Under the pieces are notes generated by a model. That model did no database searches. It was not told the origin of the DNA and saw nothing but the letters and a program-made list of their open reading frames with translations. The translations under genes and the position numbers were made by a program. From Sulfobacillus acidophilus DSM 10332 (GTDB lineage Bacteria; Bacillota; Sulfobacillia; Sulfobacillales; Sulfobacillaceae): a DNA stretch of 64,000 bases. The DNA lies in NCBI GenBank assembly GCA_000237975.1, contig CP003179.1, positions 1,116,001 through 1,180,000 on the forward strand. Direction: 5' to 3'. Below, piece after piece: positions 1 to 7,832 of this stretch. The first letter of the stretch is position 1; the number at the start of each line of letters is the position of its first letter.

Positions 1-97
1 TTTTTTATGCCATTTCAACCGATTAGGCCCCATGAATCCGGTTTAGGACGGATAAGGGGCGAAAAACACGCTTTATCACGTTGGGAGGCGCAAAATC

Positions 98-1207
98 ATG
101 GCAAATCAAGCATCACCCCCGAACCCCATCAAAGTGTTGTCGGCGCAATTTGAGGCTCAGAACGTGGATTTTTATGAGATCGATGGCGACATTTGGCTTA
201 CGCGGGACCAAATTGGGCGGGCATTGGGTTATACTGACCCCCGAAATGCCATTTTTAAAATTCATCAACGTCATTCTGAGCGTCTGGATAAGTTTTCAGG
301 GGTGGTCAATTTGTCCACCCCTGGTGGACCACAATCCACGGTCATTTATTCCATGCGTGGCGTTTATGAAATTTGTCGCTACAGTGAACAACCCCAAGCC
401 CACGCCTTTTTTGATTGGGTATGGGATGTGCTCGAGACATTGCGCCTCAAAGGATATTATGCCCTCTCGAATCATGTCGCAACTGTTTCTTCGATATCGT
501 CTCAAGATATCCACCAGCTTCAGCGCCTCATTGCCGAATTGCGAACAGCCATCGCGCAATCACCCATGCTCACGGAAACGCCCCTGCGTTTAACCGTCCA
601 AGAGGTCTGGCCGGATGCCCCGAATGTAGTGCATGATTGGGTTTTGCCTACTGAACGATGGATTATTCGGGAAGACGGGATCTATGGGCGCAAACGCCCG
701 TATGAAACGGTTTGGGGTCATCCCATTTTGATTACGGGAATGCGTCCGGGCCAGGTAGAGCTAACATTTCGCGACCTCCATCGGTCTTGGGAATCGCGCT
801 GGGTTCGTCAAACCCAAGCACTCACGCCGCATGGCGTGATCGGGCTGACGAATGTCGGACTGCTGGTCGGCAATCCATCGCCGGCAGCTCGGTGGTTGGA
901 ACGCCAAATGGTGATGAACTTGTCTCGGTTGACTGCTCAGGGCTTATCTGGACCCGAAGATAATTCGCCTCTCGACACCATTCTGCCTCGTTCGGCCAAT
1001 GAATGGAACGAAATGTATTGGGCCTGGCGCTGGATTTTGCGCCATCCGCAAACGCATGAACGCCTTAAACGGTTATTAGATGCTTGGCCGACAGATTTTG
1101 GAGATTTTCGGAGCGCATTAGATGATCTTGAAGTCCGTCCGCGGGCTGACCGGGTAAATCCGGAAGTGTTTCACAAGATTCAACAACAATTTCAGAGGAA
1201 GGAATGA
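98..1207 (+). CDS. Bro-N domain antirepressor-like protein
   Basis: This 369-residue protein has an N-terminal Bro-N (phage antirepressor) domain at roughly residues 20-125, recognisable from the series DIWLTRDQIGRALGY, then YSMRGVYEICRYS, then FFDWVWDVLETLR. Bro-N proteins bind DNA and are typical of phages and mobile elements, where they often control lysogeny or element gene expression. The C-terminal two thirds is not recognised. The ATG is preceded by GGGAGG nine bases upstream. The 97 bases before it begin with a T-run and show no clear gene. The role is inferred from the family; the target is unknown. Confidence 0.8.
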   Translation: MANQASPPNPIKVLSAQFEAQNVDFYEIDGDIWLTRDQIGRALGYTDPRNAIFKIHQRHSERLDKFSGVVNLSTPGGPQSTVIYSMRGVYEICRYSEQPQAHAFFDWVWDVLETLRLKGYYALSNHVATVSSISSQDIHQLQRLIAELRTAIAQSPMLTETPLRLTVQEVWPDAPNVVHDWVLPTERWIIREDGIYGRKRPYETVWGHPILITGMRPGQVELTFRDLHRSWESRWVRQTQALTPHGVIGLTNVGLLVGNPSPAARWLERQMVMNLSRLTAQGLSGPEDNSPLDTILPRSANEWNEMYWAWRWILRHPQTHERLKRLLDAWPTDFGDFRSALDDLEVRPRADRVNPEVFHKIQQQFQRKE

Positions 1208-1213
1208 CGACTG

Positions 1214-1414
1214 ATGAGCCAATCCATTATGCCCTGCCCAGTGTGCGACGCATCATCCCCATCTTTTGTGGCCGAGGTTCGTCCCGGCGACATTCCGTTG
1301 CTTGCCCGTGCGACGCATGCAGGCTGGTAGTGTCAACGGTGTGGAACGGTCTACGAGCCAACGGAGGATAACAAGATCCGCATTATTGGAGAATATTGGC
1401 GCATTAACTATTAG
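1214..1414 (+). pseudogene. Small zinc-ribbon ORF with in-frame TAG
   Basis: From ATG 1214 the frame reads 38 codons, beginning MSQSIMPCPVCDASS, to a TAG at 1328-1330. It continues in the same frame for 27 protein-like codons (CQRCGTVYEP...EYWRINY) to a TAG at 1412. The two halves together form a zinc ribbon, CPVC in the first and CQRC in the second, which suggests one protein broken by a single stop codon. It starts just after the Bro-N gene and ends before a terminator. It may be a nonsense-mutated gene, a recoded gene or a sequencing error. Confidence 0.55.
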
Positions 1415-1433
1415 CATCCTGTCGTGATCCTTC

Positions 1434-1457
1434 GCCTCCTGTGCGGAGGCTTTTTTT
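1434..1457 (+). terminator. Intrinsic terminator
   Basis: GCCTCC and GGAGGC pair around a short loop and are followed by seven T residues. It closes the Bro-N / zinc-ribbon unit. The bases from 1458 to 1613 contain nothing else I can support. Confidence 0.85.
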
Positions 1458-1627
1458 GCCCCCCACGTATGATGGGGGTGCGGGCGTGCAAGGTAGCGAC
1501 GGCATCATGCCGATAAAAAATAATCGCGATAATTTTGTGATCGGTCATTCGGTATTAGGCATTCGAGGAGGCGGCAACAACGGCATATGCAAGCTGTGAT
1601 TCCTGAGAAAGCAAGGAGGTGATGGCG

Positions 1628-1831
1628 TTGCATTATCGGTGTGCATTGTGCGGTCACGTGATACGTGAAGATGAACAAGTTTACGCGATTGTCGTCTCGC
1701 ACAACAAAACCTTTCCGCACGCATCCGGTCAAGGGGAGACGATCCATGCCTGGGATGGCGTGTGCGGGGATTGCATCGATTCGCTGATGGACGAGTGGGT
1801 GAGTCGCCGGCGCAGTCTCCGAGCCGAATAA
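1628..1831 (+). CDS. Small zinc-binding protein (two CxxC)
   Basis: This is a protein of about 67 residues with CALC near the N-terminus and CGDC near the C-terminus, the usual arrangement of a small zinc ribbon. A strong AAGGAGG at 1613-1619 is only two bases from ATG 1622 but eight bases from TTG 1628, so TTG 1628 is the likely start. It is one of about ten very small Cys-pair proteins in the window. The function is unknown; a nucleic-acid or protein-interaction adaptor is possible. Confidence 0.6.
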   Translation: MHYRCALCGHVIREDEQVYAIVVSHNKTFPHASGQGETIHAWDGVCGDCIDSLMDEWVSRRRSLRAE

Positions 1832-1975
1832 TGAATAGGCTGAATACGAGACGTGGGGGTATCGATCTCTCGGAGCGAAAAGACTCTGGCCGTAAATTAA
1901 TCACTCTACGTATTAGGGGATCGTGAGGTTATGAATCGCGCAGAAAAGGAAAGCGTCTCTTTGCCTACAAGCTCA

Positions 1976-2007
1976 AAATCCCGGCCACAAGGCCGGGATT
2001 TATTTTT
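1976..2007 (+). terminator. Intrinsic terminator
   Basis: An 11-bp perfect stem, AAATCCCGGCC with its complement around the loop ACAA, is followed by TATTTTTGG. The A-rich 5' side makes it a possible bidirectional terminator. The rest of 1832-2050 shows nothing else. Confidence 0.85.
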
Positions 2008-2050
2008 GGCCGCGTTTTGACGGCCCAAATCACATGAGGAGGATCTAAAG

Positions 2051-2146
2051 ATGTTGCATATTATTGCGCATTTGGTCATTTTGCCCATTAGCCCTGGGCA
2101 TTTCCTGCCCGTTGGTCCTATTGGGGGGCATTTGATTCCGATGTAA
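2051..2146 (+). CDS. Possible 31-residue microprotein
   Basis: This short ORF reads MLHIIAHLVILPISPGHF and continues with LPVGPIGGHLIPM. It has a very good ribosome site, AGGAGG at 2037-2042 with eight bases to the ATG. The peptide is hydrophobic and His-, Pro- and Gly-rich, with a loose internal repeat (PISPGHFLPV / PIGGHLIPM). It lies between a terminator upstream and a strong hairpin downstream, so it would form its own small unit. No family is recognised. Confidence 0.4.
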   Translation: MLHIIAHLVILPISPGHFLPVGPIGGHLIPM

Positions 2147-2181
2147 TTGGCGTTCCCAATTCCTTGGATGAAGTTTGGAGC

Positions 2182-2214
2182 GGTCAGAGCCTCCTGCAAC
2201 AGGAGGTTCTGACC
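2182..2214 (+). terminator. Strong hairpin, possible terminator
   Basis: GGTCAGAGCCTCCTG and its near-perfect complement form a 15-bp stem around CAA. A TTTTTG run begins about 11 bases after the stem, so termination is plausible but not textbook. It lies between the 31-codon ORF and the next gene. Confidence 0.55.
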
Positions 2215-2273
2215 GAGGTAGTAGTTTTTGAAACGGAGAAATTTTTATGGCCGATATGTAAGGTGGTGAGGTG

Positions 2274-2588
2274 ATGGCCGAGAATCACTCTCCCGTTGAT
2301 CCCCGTTTTTATACGATTGCGGCGTGGCGACGGCAAGCGTCTGGGATTGGTCGGTGGCTTTATTATGTGGGGGCTGCCGAGTGGTACTTAGATTATCAAC
2401 GGTGGAAAATTCGCGTTCGTTGGTGGCATCCCGTGGTTTGGTTCGTCATGACGATAGCGTTCATTGTTTGGGCTTGCGTTGGGGCCTATCGCGAGGTAGC
2501 TCAGGGCATTAGCGGGTTGGCATTGGCGATGTCGCCAACGGATCATCGGGACACGTCTTTGCGACGGTTAACCCGGTTCAATAAATGA
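2274..2588 (+). CDS. Single-pass membrane protein, unknown
   Basis: This is a protein of about 104 residues, rich in Trp and Tyr. One clear membrane segment of about 20 residues begins HPVVWFVMTIAFIVW near residue 58. A basic, aromatic N-terminal half (YYVGAAEWYLDYQRWKIR) would be cytosolic or peripheral. AAGGTGGTGAGG precedes ATG 2274. It is followed 20 bp downstream by the DprA-like gene, so the two may be co-transcribed. No family is recognised. Confidence 0.6.
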   Translation: MAENHSPVDPRFYTIAAWRRQASGIGRWLYYVGAAEWYLDYQRWKIRVRWWHPVVWFVMTIAFIVWACVGAYREVAQGISGLALAMSPTDHRDTSLRRLTRFNK

Positions 2589-2608
2589 AGGTCGGGGGAT
2601 GAGTTTTA

Positions 2609-3184
2609 ATGGTGTGGACGGGTTCGGTGGATGGCTTACGAGATCGTCCGTGGATTGCCGTGATTGGCCCCCGGTCCGCTTCTCCGGCCTTGCAACGCAT
2701 CGCCTTTCGACTGGCGGCCCGATTGGTTCAGCAAGGCAAAGTGGTGGTCTCGGGCTTGGCCGACGGGATTGATGCTGCGGCTCATCGTGGGGCGTTGTCC
2801 GTGCCGGAAGGCCGGACGGTGGCCGTAGTCTCGACCGCGCCCGATGAACCGATTTATCCGCCTGGACACGTCGATTTGGCGCGACAGATTGTGATGCAGG
2901 GGGGTGCAATCGGCCACCCCTTCGTCCAGCCGGCCACATCATGGGCGCATCGCAAATGGCGGCTTATCGAACGGGATTTGGTGGTGGCGGAGAGGGTGAC
3001 GGGGATCTATGTCGTCACGGAGGACGATCCCATTGACGACGGCAGCCGCTGGGCCGTGGCGCGGGCCTATGAGCTTGAGCGGCCGGTGGTGCGGATCGAT
3101 GCATCCGGCCGCTTGTGGCCGCATCCGGCGATTGTGTCGGCCGTGTGGACGGCTCCTCGCGAATCGTGTGATCGAGAAAATTAA
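2609..3184 (+). CDS. DprA/Smf-like Rossmann-fold protein
   Basis: This 191-residue protein matches the core of the DNA processing protein A (DprA/Smf) domain: IAVIGPRSAS near residue 16, VVVSGLADGIDAAAH near 46 and YPPGH near 84. DprA loads RecA on incoming single-stranded DNA in transformation; short plasmid and phage versions are of unclear role. It is shorter than full DprA (about 280-380 residues) and lacks the N-terminal SAM and C-terminal winged-helix parts, so it is a core-only homologue. No strong Shine-Dalgarno is seen at this ATG. Confidence 0.75.
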   Translation: MVWTGSVDGLRDRPWIAVIGPRSASPALQRIAFRLAARLVQQGKVVVSGLADGIDAAAHRGALSVPEGRTVAVVSTAPDEPIYPPGHVDLARQIVMQGGAIGHPFVQPATSWAHRKWRLIERDLVVAERVTGIYVVTEDDPIDDGSRWAVARAYELERPVVRIDASGRLWPHPAIVSAVWTAPRESCDREN

Positions 3185-3253
3185 TCTTGGGGTTAAGGTT
3201 CGTAGAGGGGGGCGTGGCCGGCAAGATGATGACATGGGATTGAGGGATTCGGG

Positions 3254-3694
3254 ATGAAAGTACCTATTTGGATTGTGGAGATTTTCTTCGGTATTGGCTG
3301 TTTGGCGGCGTTCGGTTTATTGGTATGGATGACCGGCGAAATTTGGTTGAGAGGGTTGGATGTCTGGGCAAAATGGCGGCGAATCAAAGATCCTTTAATC
3401 GAAACGTTTTTCGAGCTCAAGCAAAAACAACGACTCGAACGATTGCGCAATAGCGCCATGTTGAAAGCTGATGTTGAACAGGTGTTAACAGAAGCTCGCG
3501 CCGATGCTGCGGCGTTGAATGATGCGATCAACTGGGGCGATTTGCGTTGTGTAAATACCCAACGATTAGACGATGGTTCGTGGTTTGTGGAAATTGAGGA
3601 AGTGTCGCCCGATGCCTCCGCATTTCAGGCGTATATTGCCAACCGCCTCGCTGCGAAAGGATGGGCGGCGGTGCGCGTTCAAACGTACTGGTAG
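3254..3694 (+). CDS. Membrane-anchored protein, unknown
   Basis: A 146-residue protein with an N-terminal membrane segment (residues about 5-27, IWIVEIFFGIGCLAAFGLLVW). It is followed by a charged, probably coiled-coil segment (KQKQRLERLRNSAMLKADVEQV) and a small C-terminal domain ending RVQTYW. It sits between the DprA-like gene and a membrane protein disrupted by an insertion sequence. No family is recognised. Confidence 0.55.
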   Translation: MKVPIWIVEIFFGIGCLAAFGLLVWMTGEIWLRGLDVWAKWRRIKDPLIETFFELKQKQRLERLRNSAMLKADVEQVLTEARADAAALNDAINWGDLRCVNTQRLDDGSWFVEIEEVSPDASAFQAYIANRLAAKGWAAVRVQTYW

Positions 3695-3710
3695 AAGAGG
3701 AAGGCGAAGC

Positions 3711-4067
3711 GTGAAGAACCCTGGCGATATCGTTATTCCTATCCTTCCGATATTTTCCGCCTTAGCGATCACGATAGGAATCGTTGTGATGGCGTTGTAT
3801 TGGGCGGGGATGGCCCATCATCATCCGTGGGATGCGATGTTTGCGGATGTTGCGGTGGCGGGGGTCGAAATGGCCTGGTTGGGCGTCCCTCGTTTCCGGG
3901 CGTACCCGTTGCTGTTTGTGAGAGTTATTGGCGGCTGGCTGTTGTTCGGCGGATTTTGGCTGAGTGCGAGACTCCCTTGGGGCCATGCGGAGTGGGCCGT
4001 TGTGTATCGGCTGTTGACGCATCAACATTGGGGGATGGGGTTGAATCACCACGCTTTTCGCACCTAA
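3711..4067 (+). pseudogene. Membrane protein gene truncated by IS insertion (5' part)
   Basis: From GTG 3711 the frame encodes about 118 residues with two to three membrane segments (IVIPILPIFSALAITIGIVV and LLFVRVIGGWLLFGGFWL). The stop codon TAA at 4065-4067 is not native. It lies inside the left inverted repeat of the IS1634-type element (CGCACCTAAAATTTGG, 4060-4075), so the last residues and the stop come from the IS. A likely remnant of the 3' end is at 5850-5975. Confidence 0.65.
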
Positions 4068-5847
4068 AATTTGGCAGTGGCAGGGTTTTTATCCCCTGGG
4101 TGGCTCCCGCAAGGGTGGTTCTGTGAACACGGTGATGGGCATCTGGAGGGCATCGAGGATGGCCACCAAGGTCGCATGAAGGATGGACGGCAATGCCACG
4201 GTGCGTTTACCCGTCGCATCTCGGGTGACCAGGAGGCTTTCGAGATGACGCACAATTTCGTGGCCCGTGGGGTTTTTTAACACACGGCGAGAAGGCGACG
4301 GTATCGCCACTTGCGCGGCGCGCACGCGCCGCTCCACGAGGCTATAAAGGAGACAGGCCAGCAATAGGACGTACCCCAACGCTTCCACGCGTTCCGGCTT
4401 TTTGACGTAGAGCGCATCGACAAACAGCGGATCCTTAAGAAAGTGAAAGTGTCGTTCTACATGCACCTGGCCTTTGTATTCGGCCAACAAGGCGGCGGGG
4501 GGCAATACCTCGGCCGACACCGTCGTGATGAGGACAAAGGTGTTACGCCATTCAAGTTCCTGTTGCCGCCGTGCCGCATCCACCGCTCCGATGGTGATCC
4601 TGACCCGCCAGATCGTGCGGATCTCTCCCGGCGCGGGATCTTTCCGCGGCCGTCCGGGGCGCGCCTGTCGGGTTTCGGCGACCACTTCCCCGGACACGTG
4701 ATGCCACGGTCGCGGGGTCGTCTCCAGCCAGTATTCCAAGGCTTGCTGGGCGTCGGCTTCGCAGGCAAACTCTTGCTCCCGCACGGAATCCGCGGCTTGT
4801 TCCAAGCCGCGGCGCTGCTGCTCGATGTCGCGATCAAGGGTCCGGGCATGCCGCGGGTCGGGGGTTCGGGAGCGATAGACGACGAGACGGTATGGATGAT
4901 CGCCGATGATGCCCCATTGCTCGGAGGCGGCGTATTCAGCCGCGTTGCCTCGTTGCGCAATGGCCCCCATGGGTTCCCAGTCATCGGCCGCCCAAGCGGC
5001 CGCTTTTGCCGCGCCGGCCGCGGCAAACGTGTCGGGACACCGCGAGATAAAGCGGATGCCCGTTTCGGCTAATCGCGCCAAATTGGGACCCGTCACGACC
5101 GCCGAATCCGCCACATAGGTGAGTTGCTGGAGTTGGGCGGGATCGAGGGCCGTCGTGAGGCGATCAATCATCTCCCCATTCAGGGTTTTGTCGGAGCGGT
5201 GGCCCGACTCCACGGTGCCGAATAGCGGGACACCCTCGCGATTGACAAACAAGGTCATGAGCACTTGTTTCAAATCGGGACGATGATCCTTGGAATGCCC
5301 GTACGCGGGGTGCACCGTCGTGCCTCGGGTGTCAGCAAAATCGCCATAAACCGACCGCGATGTACTGTCCCAATGACCGGTTCCCAGAGTCAATCCCTCT
5401 GCGGCGTAAGCCGCTGCCGCGATGGTCCCAAAGATTTTCGCGGGCTCCGCCCGCGCCAATTTATCCAAGGCCCGTCCCAAGCTATCATCGGTGAAGTCAT
5501 CCGGGCGCCGTCCGGCACCCACCAGAATTTCCACGTCGGTGGTCGTCAGCCGCTGCCAGACCCGATACAGCGGCGTCTTGCCGGTCAACACATCCAGCAC
5601 TAAGACCAGGATGCGTTCACCAGGAGATATCGCGCTTTGGCGCGGGTCCCACCGCACCATGCCGTTGATGAGGCGGACCAACCCAATCTCATCCGCCATC
5701 TGGCGAAACAGGGGCGCCGCGCCAACGATGCGACTCGTCGGTTCTTGTATCGTCATGTTCATACAATGCTATTCGCTGTGAGATCTCGCTTTTCCTTTGC
5801 GAAAAATTTGGTCAATTAAATGCCCGAGATTCCAAATTTTAGGTGCG
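4060..5847 (-). mobile_element. IS1634-type insertion sequence
   Basis: The element is bounded by 16-bp perfect terminal inverted repeats, CGCACCTAAAATTTGG at 4060-4075 and the complement at 5832-5847. It carries one transposase gene on the minus strand. The length of about 1.79 kb and the single long DDE transposase fit the IS1634 family. I see no convincing target-site duplication in the flanking bases. It interrupts a membrane-protein gene. Confidence 0.85.
4089..5762 (-). CDS. IS1634-type DDE transposase
   Basis: This 557-residue transposase shows the layout of the IS1634/IS4-like superfamily. An N-terminal helical region (SRIVGAAPLFRQMADEIGL) leads to a catalytic core with GHWDSTSRSVYGD (first Asp), YVADSAVVTG (second Asp) and a C-terminal region with EYKGQVHVERHFHFLKDP (likely catalytic Glu). 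The reading frame is full length and looks intact. Its 5' and 3' ends lie within about 100 bp of the two inverted repeats, so the element is a simple IS without cargo. Confidence 0.85.
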   Translation of the reverse strand: MNMTIQEPTSRIVGAAPLFRQMADEIGLVRLINGMVRWDPRQSAISPGERILVLVLDVLTGKTPLYRVWQRLTTTDVEILVGAGRRPDDFTDDSLGRALDKLARAEPAKIFGTIAAAAYAAEGLTLGTGHWDSTSRSVYGDFADTRGTTVHPAYGHSKDHRPDLKQVLMTLFVNREGVPLFGTVESGHRSDKTLNGEMIDRLTTALDPAQLQQLTYVADSAVVTGPNLARLAETGIRFISRCPDTFAAAGAAKAAAWAADDWEPMGAIAQRGNAAEYAASEQWGIIGDHPYRLVVYRSRTPDPRHARTLDRDIEQQRRGLEQAADSVREQEFACEADAQQALEYWLETTPRPWHHVSGEVVAETRQARPGRPRKDPAPGEIRTIWRVRITIGAVDAARRQQELEWRNTFVLITTVSAEVLPPAALLAEYKGQVHVERHFHFLKDPLFVDALYVKKPERVEALGYVLLLACLLYSLVERRVRAAQVAIPSPSRRVLKNPTGHEIVRHLESLLVTRDATGKRTVALPSILHATLVAILDALQMPITVFTEPPLREPPRG

Positions 5848-5849
5848 GA

Positions 5850-5975
5850 AACTGTGAATCACGGTATACTTCCGGAATTTTTAGCCGTATCGTGGGGCAC
5901 GCGGCCAGGGCCGTGGTAGCTTGGGCAATAATCGGGTCATGGCTCAGGGAAATTAAGGCAGTTGTACCGTCTTGA
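5850..5975 (+). pseudogene. Likely 3' remnant of the IS-disrupted membrane gene
   Basis: Directly after the right inverted repeat of the IS there is an open frame of 41 codons to TGA (NCESRYTSGIFSRIVGHAAR, then AVVAWAIIGSWLREIKAVV and two more residues). It has no start codon or ribosome site of its own and is hydrophobic near its end, which suits the C-terminus of a membrane protein. I infer it was once continuous with the gene starting at 3711. The next 50 bases hold no gene. Confidence 0.4.
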
Positions 5976-6029
5976 CGTTTCCTGGATGAGCGTTTGTGAA
6001 TCTGTAGCTAGAAACAGGGGGGGTTGGGC

Positions 6030-6323
6030 GTGGAGACCATTTTTCATCAGAGCTTGCCGTGGGTCAATTCAGCAGCAGCGGCGGCCCTGCCCAGCGCGGT
6101 CATTGGAGCGACGGTGGGATGGATGATAGCCCTTTTCGGGGGATTATGGTGGGCCGATGGGCAGGAAGCTCGAGAAACCTTCTGGCGAGCCGGGTTGATC
6201 GTCGTCGGGTTCGGGCTGGTGGTTCTGGGCGCAGAAGGTCACAGGTGGTGGGTATCGGATGCCGGGTGGGTGTGGGTGATCGAGAGCGTGCTATTAGGGC
6301 ATCGAGGAGGAACGTTGGCATGA
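6030..6323 (+). CDS. Two-TM membrane protein, unknown
   Basis: About 97 residues with two hydrophobic segments (AVIGATVGWMIALFGGLWW and AGLIVVGFGLVVLGAEG) and Trp-rich ends. GTG 6030 has a G-run ribosome site at a normal distance; an in-frame TTG at 6024 is an alternative. Its TGA overlaps the ATG of the next gene (ATGA), so the two are translationally coupled. No family is recognised. Confidence 0.55.
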   Translation: METIFHQSLPWVNSAAAAALPSAVIGATVGWMIALFGGLWWADGQEARETFWRAGLIVVGFGLVVLGAEGHRWWVSDAGWVWVIESVLLGHRGGTLA

Positions 6324-6598
6324 AAGCTACGTGCGATTGGATGATCCAAGGCGAATATGCGGACGGACGGGTGGCATGGGTCGCCGCATATCAAGAACGG
6401 AGGGATTGCCTACTGGCGGATTTGGTCTTTCGGGCGTTGACGGCGTTTCCGAATTGGCAAACTCCGTTTGAAGATGGCGAACGGCTCCGGGTGTTTCGCG
6501 ACGGGCGATTGGTGGCGGTCTTAAAACCGGCGGAGGATGGATTATGGCGGTTTGAGGATATTTGGGACGAGACGGTGGTTATTGATCGCAATCAGTAA
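6320..6598 (+). CDS. Hypothetical protein, coupled to upstream membrane gene
   Basis: A 92-residue soluble protein beginning MKATCDWMIQGEYADG. GAGGAGG lies about 10 bases upstream of the ATG, and the start overlaps the preceding stop by four bases. Its acidic C-terminal half (LWRFEDIWDETVVIDRNQ) suggests a compact globular fold. No known motif is seen. The 80 bases after its stop hold a weak hairpin and a promoter. Confidence 0.6.
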   Translation: MKATCDWMIQGEYADGRVAWVAAYQERRDCLLADLVFRALTAFPNWQTPFEDGERLRVFRDGRLVAVLKPAEDGLWRFEDIWDETVVIDRNQ

Positions 6599-6679
6599 AA
6601 GGTGGTGCGATTCTGCGCCCACAGAACCGACAACGGGCACCGCCCCGTCAAAAAAACACATCTAGTTGATATAAACTTA

Positions 6680-6708
6680 TTGACAAACGCGAGCGACCAC
6701 TATATGAT
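6680..6708 (+). promoter_or_regulatory. Sigma-A-type promoter
   Basis: TTGACA (6680-6685) and TATGAT (6703-6708) are separated by 17 bp, a near-consensus housekeeping promoter. It drives the small gene at 6750 and probably the HTH-MazG gene. Unlike the five promoters of the repeated RNA element, it is not followed by the CTGCATCGCAAAAA core. Confidence 0.8.
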
Positions 6709-6749
6709 GATTGTGCATTCCATAAAAAACTGAAGTGCAGGTGATTGCG

Positions 6750-6947
6750 ATGATGGGTGAAGATTGGGCCAAGGCATCCGCTAAGATTATGAGAGACTGC
6801 GGTTCGATTCGGGCCTTCTTGAGGCGTCCCCCCAACAGTCACTTAGACCCTGGGGAGGACATGAAACTCGCATTAGCCAAGATAATGGACGACTACGGAA
6901 GTATCGCGGCGTTTTTGGCCGCAGGTCCCTGTTGCCATAAAAGTTAA
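6750..6947 (+). CDS. Small protein with internal duplication
   Basis: About 65 residues made largely of two copies of one motif: AKIMRDCGSIRAFLR and AKIMDDYGSIAAFLA. AGGTGA precedes tandem ATG codons at 6750 and 6753. The C-terminus contains CCHKS. It lies about 40 bp downstream of a strong promoter, so it is probably well expressed. The repeat could form a two-helix or helix-turn-helix-like unit. No family is recognised. Confidence 0.55.
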   Translation: MMGEDWAKASAKIMRDCGSIRAFLRRPPNSHLDPGEDMKLALAKIMDDYGSIAAFLAAGPCCHKS

Positions 6948-6994
6948 GCGAGGGGAGGGGTGCGGGGGGCTAACAATCGCCCCCCGCCCGTACT

Positions 6995-7552
6995 ATGGAT
7001 ACGTCTTCTGTCATCACGCAAGCCGAGGCCGCCCGCCGCCTCCATGTTTCTCGAACCCGCATTCAAGCTCTCGTTAAAAAAGGCAAACTTCGGGCCGTGC
7101 TGGTCAACGGGAAGACGATGATTGATGTTCAGAGCTTAAACGAGCGTTTAGTGGCCGCTGATTCCCCTCGTCCCTCGAATAAGGGGGATTTGGCCGAATT
7201 ATTAGCGGCGGTTCGGACCTTTCACGCGCTGAATGGCTTGATCCTTGATACTGGCACGCGACAGGATTTGCTTTTACGGTTGGCTCTCTTGCAAGGCGAG
7301 GTTGGAGAAATCGCGGCGGTGGTGACCAAAAGCCCCATTGGCCCCCACCACGGATTTACCGAGGCGGATGTTCAGCGGCTTCAAGAAGAATGGGCGGATA
7401 TTTTGTACGTCATGTTAGGATGGGCGGTAGAAATGGGATGGACTGTGGCCGATATTCAAGCCGCGTTTGATCGAGTCCATCATAAAAATATCTATCGTGG
7501 CTCGCGTCATACGGCCTTGATGCGGCCGACAAAATCTGAACAAGAAGAATAA
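6995..7552 (+). CDS. HTH-MazG fusion, nucleotide pyrophosphohydrolase
   Basis: A 185-residue fusion. Residues 5-50 form an excisionase/MerR-type helix-turn-helix (ITQAEAARRLHVSRTRIQAL). Residues about 65-165 form a MazG-like all-alpha NTP pyrophosphohydrolase. The metal-binding motif ExxE...ExxD is present as E102/E105 and E132/D135 (EEWADILY). MazG enzymes hydrolyse NTPs or dNTPs to NMPs and can cleanse damaged nucleotides or lower alarmone levels. The fused DNA-binding domain suggests it is targeted to DNA or regulates its own gene. The start has no classical ribosome site. Confidence 0.75.
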   Translation: MDTSSVITQAEAARRLHVSRTRIQALVKKGKLRAVLVNGKTMIDVQSLNERLVAADSPRPSNKGDLAELLAAVRTFHALNGLILDTGTRQDLLLRLALLQGEVGEIAAVVTKSPIGPHHGFTEADVQRLQEEWADILYVMLGWAVEMGWTVADIQAAFDRVHHKNIYRGSRHTALMRPTKSEQEE

Positions 7553-7832
7553 TTATCGCCCAGGGTTTTGATGTTGGACGCTAGGCGTTCACGCGCCGGG
7601 GCTATTGGCGCCCGGAGCCAAGTCGTCCGGTAGAATCCGTGCAACAGCAAGGAACATCCGCTGAGCGCGGGTCGTCGGGGGAACGCAAGGCGCGTCAGCG
7701 AATAGGAGCAGGATATCGAATCGCAAAGCCTCGCGTTAAGCGCGGGGCTTTGCCCTGGATTGCCGAACGATGGGGCAAATTGGAGGTCATACGGGATTTA
7801 AGGATAACAGTTGAACGAACGGAGGGGTTGTC
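7553..7832 (+). other. 280-bp gap with a strong hairpin
   Basis: No convincing gene is visible. At 7722-7753 GCAAAGCC-T-CGCG and CGCG-G-GGCTTTGC form a stem of about 13 bp around TTAAG, without a T-run. An open frame from GTG 7639 runs across this hairpin and into the next gene, and its Arg/Gly-rich sequence does not look coding. The segment may carry an untranslated RNA or a leader for the gene at 7833. Confidence 0.35.

Noticed and set aside
4443-5072. Long + strand ORFs opposite the IS1634 transposase
   Set aside because: They mirror the high-GC transposase on the other strand and have no motifs or ribosome sites.
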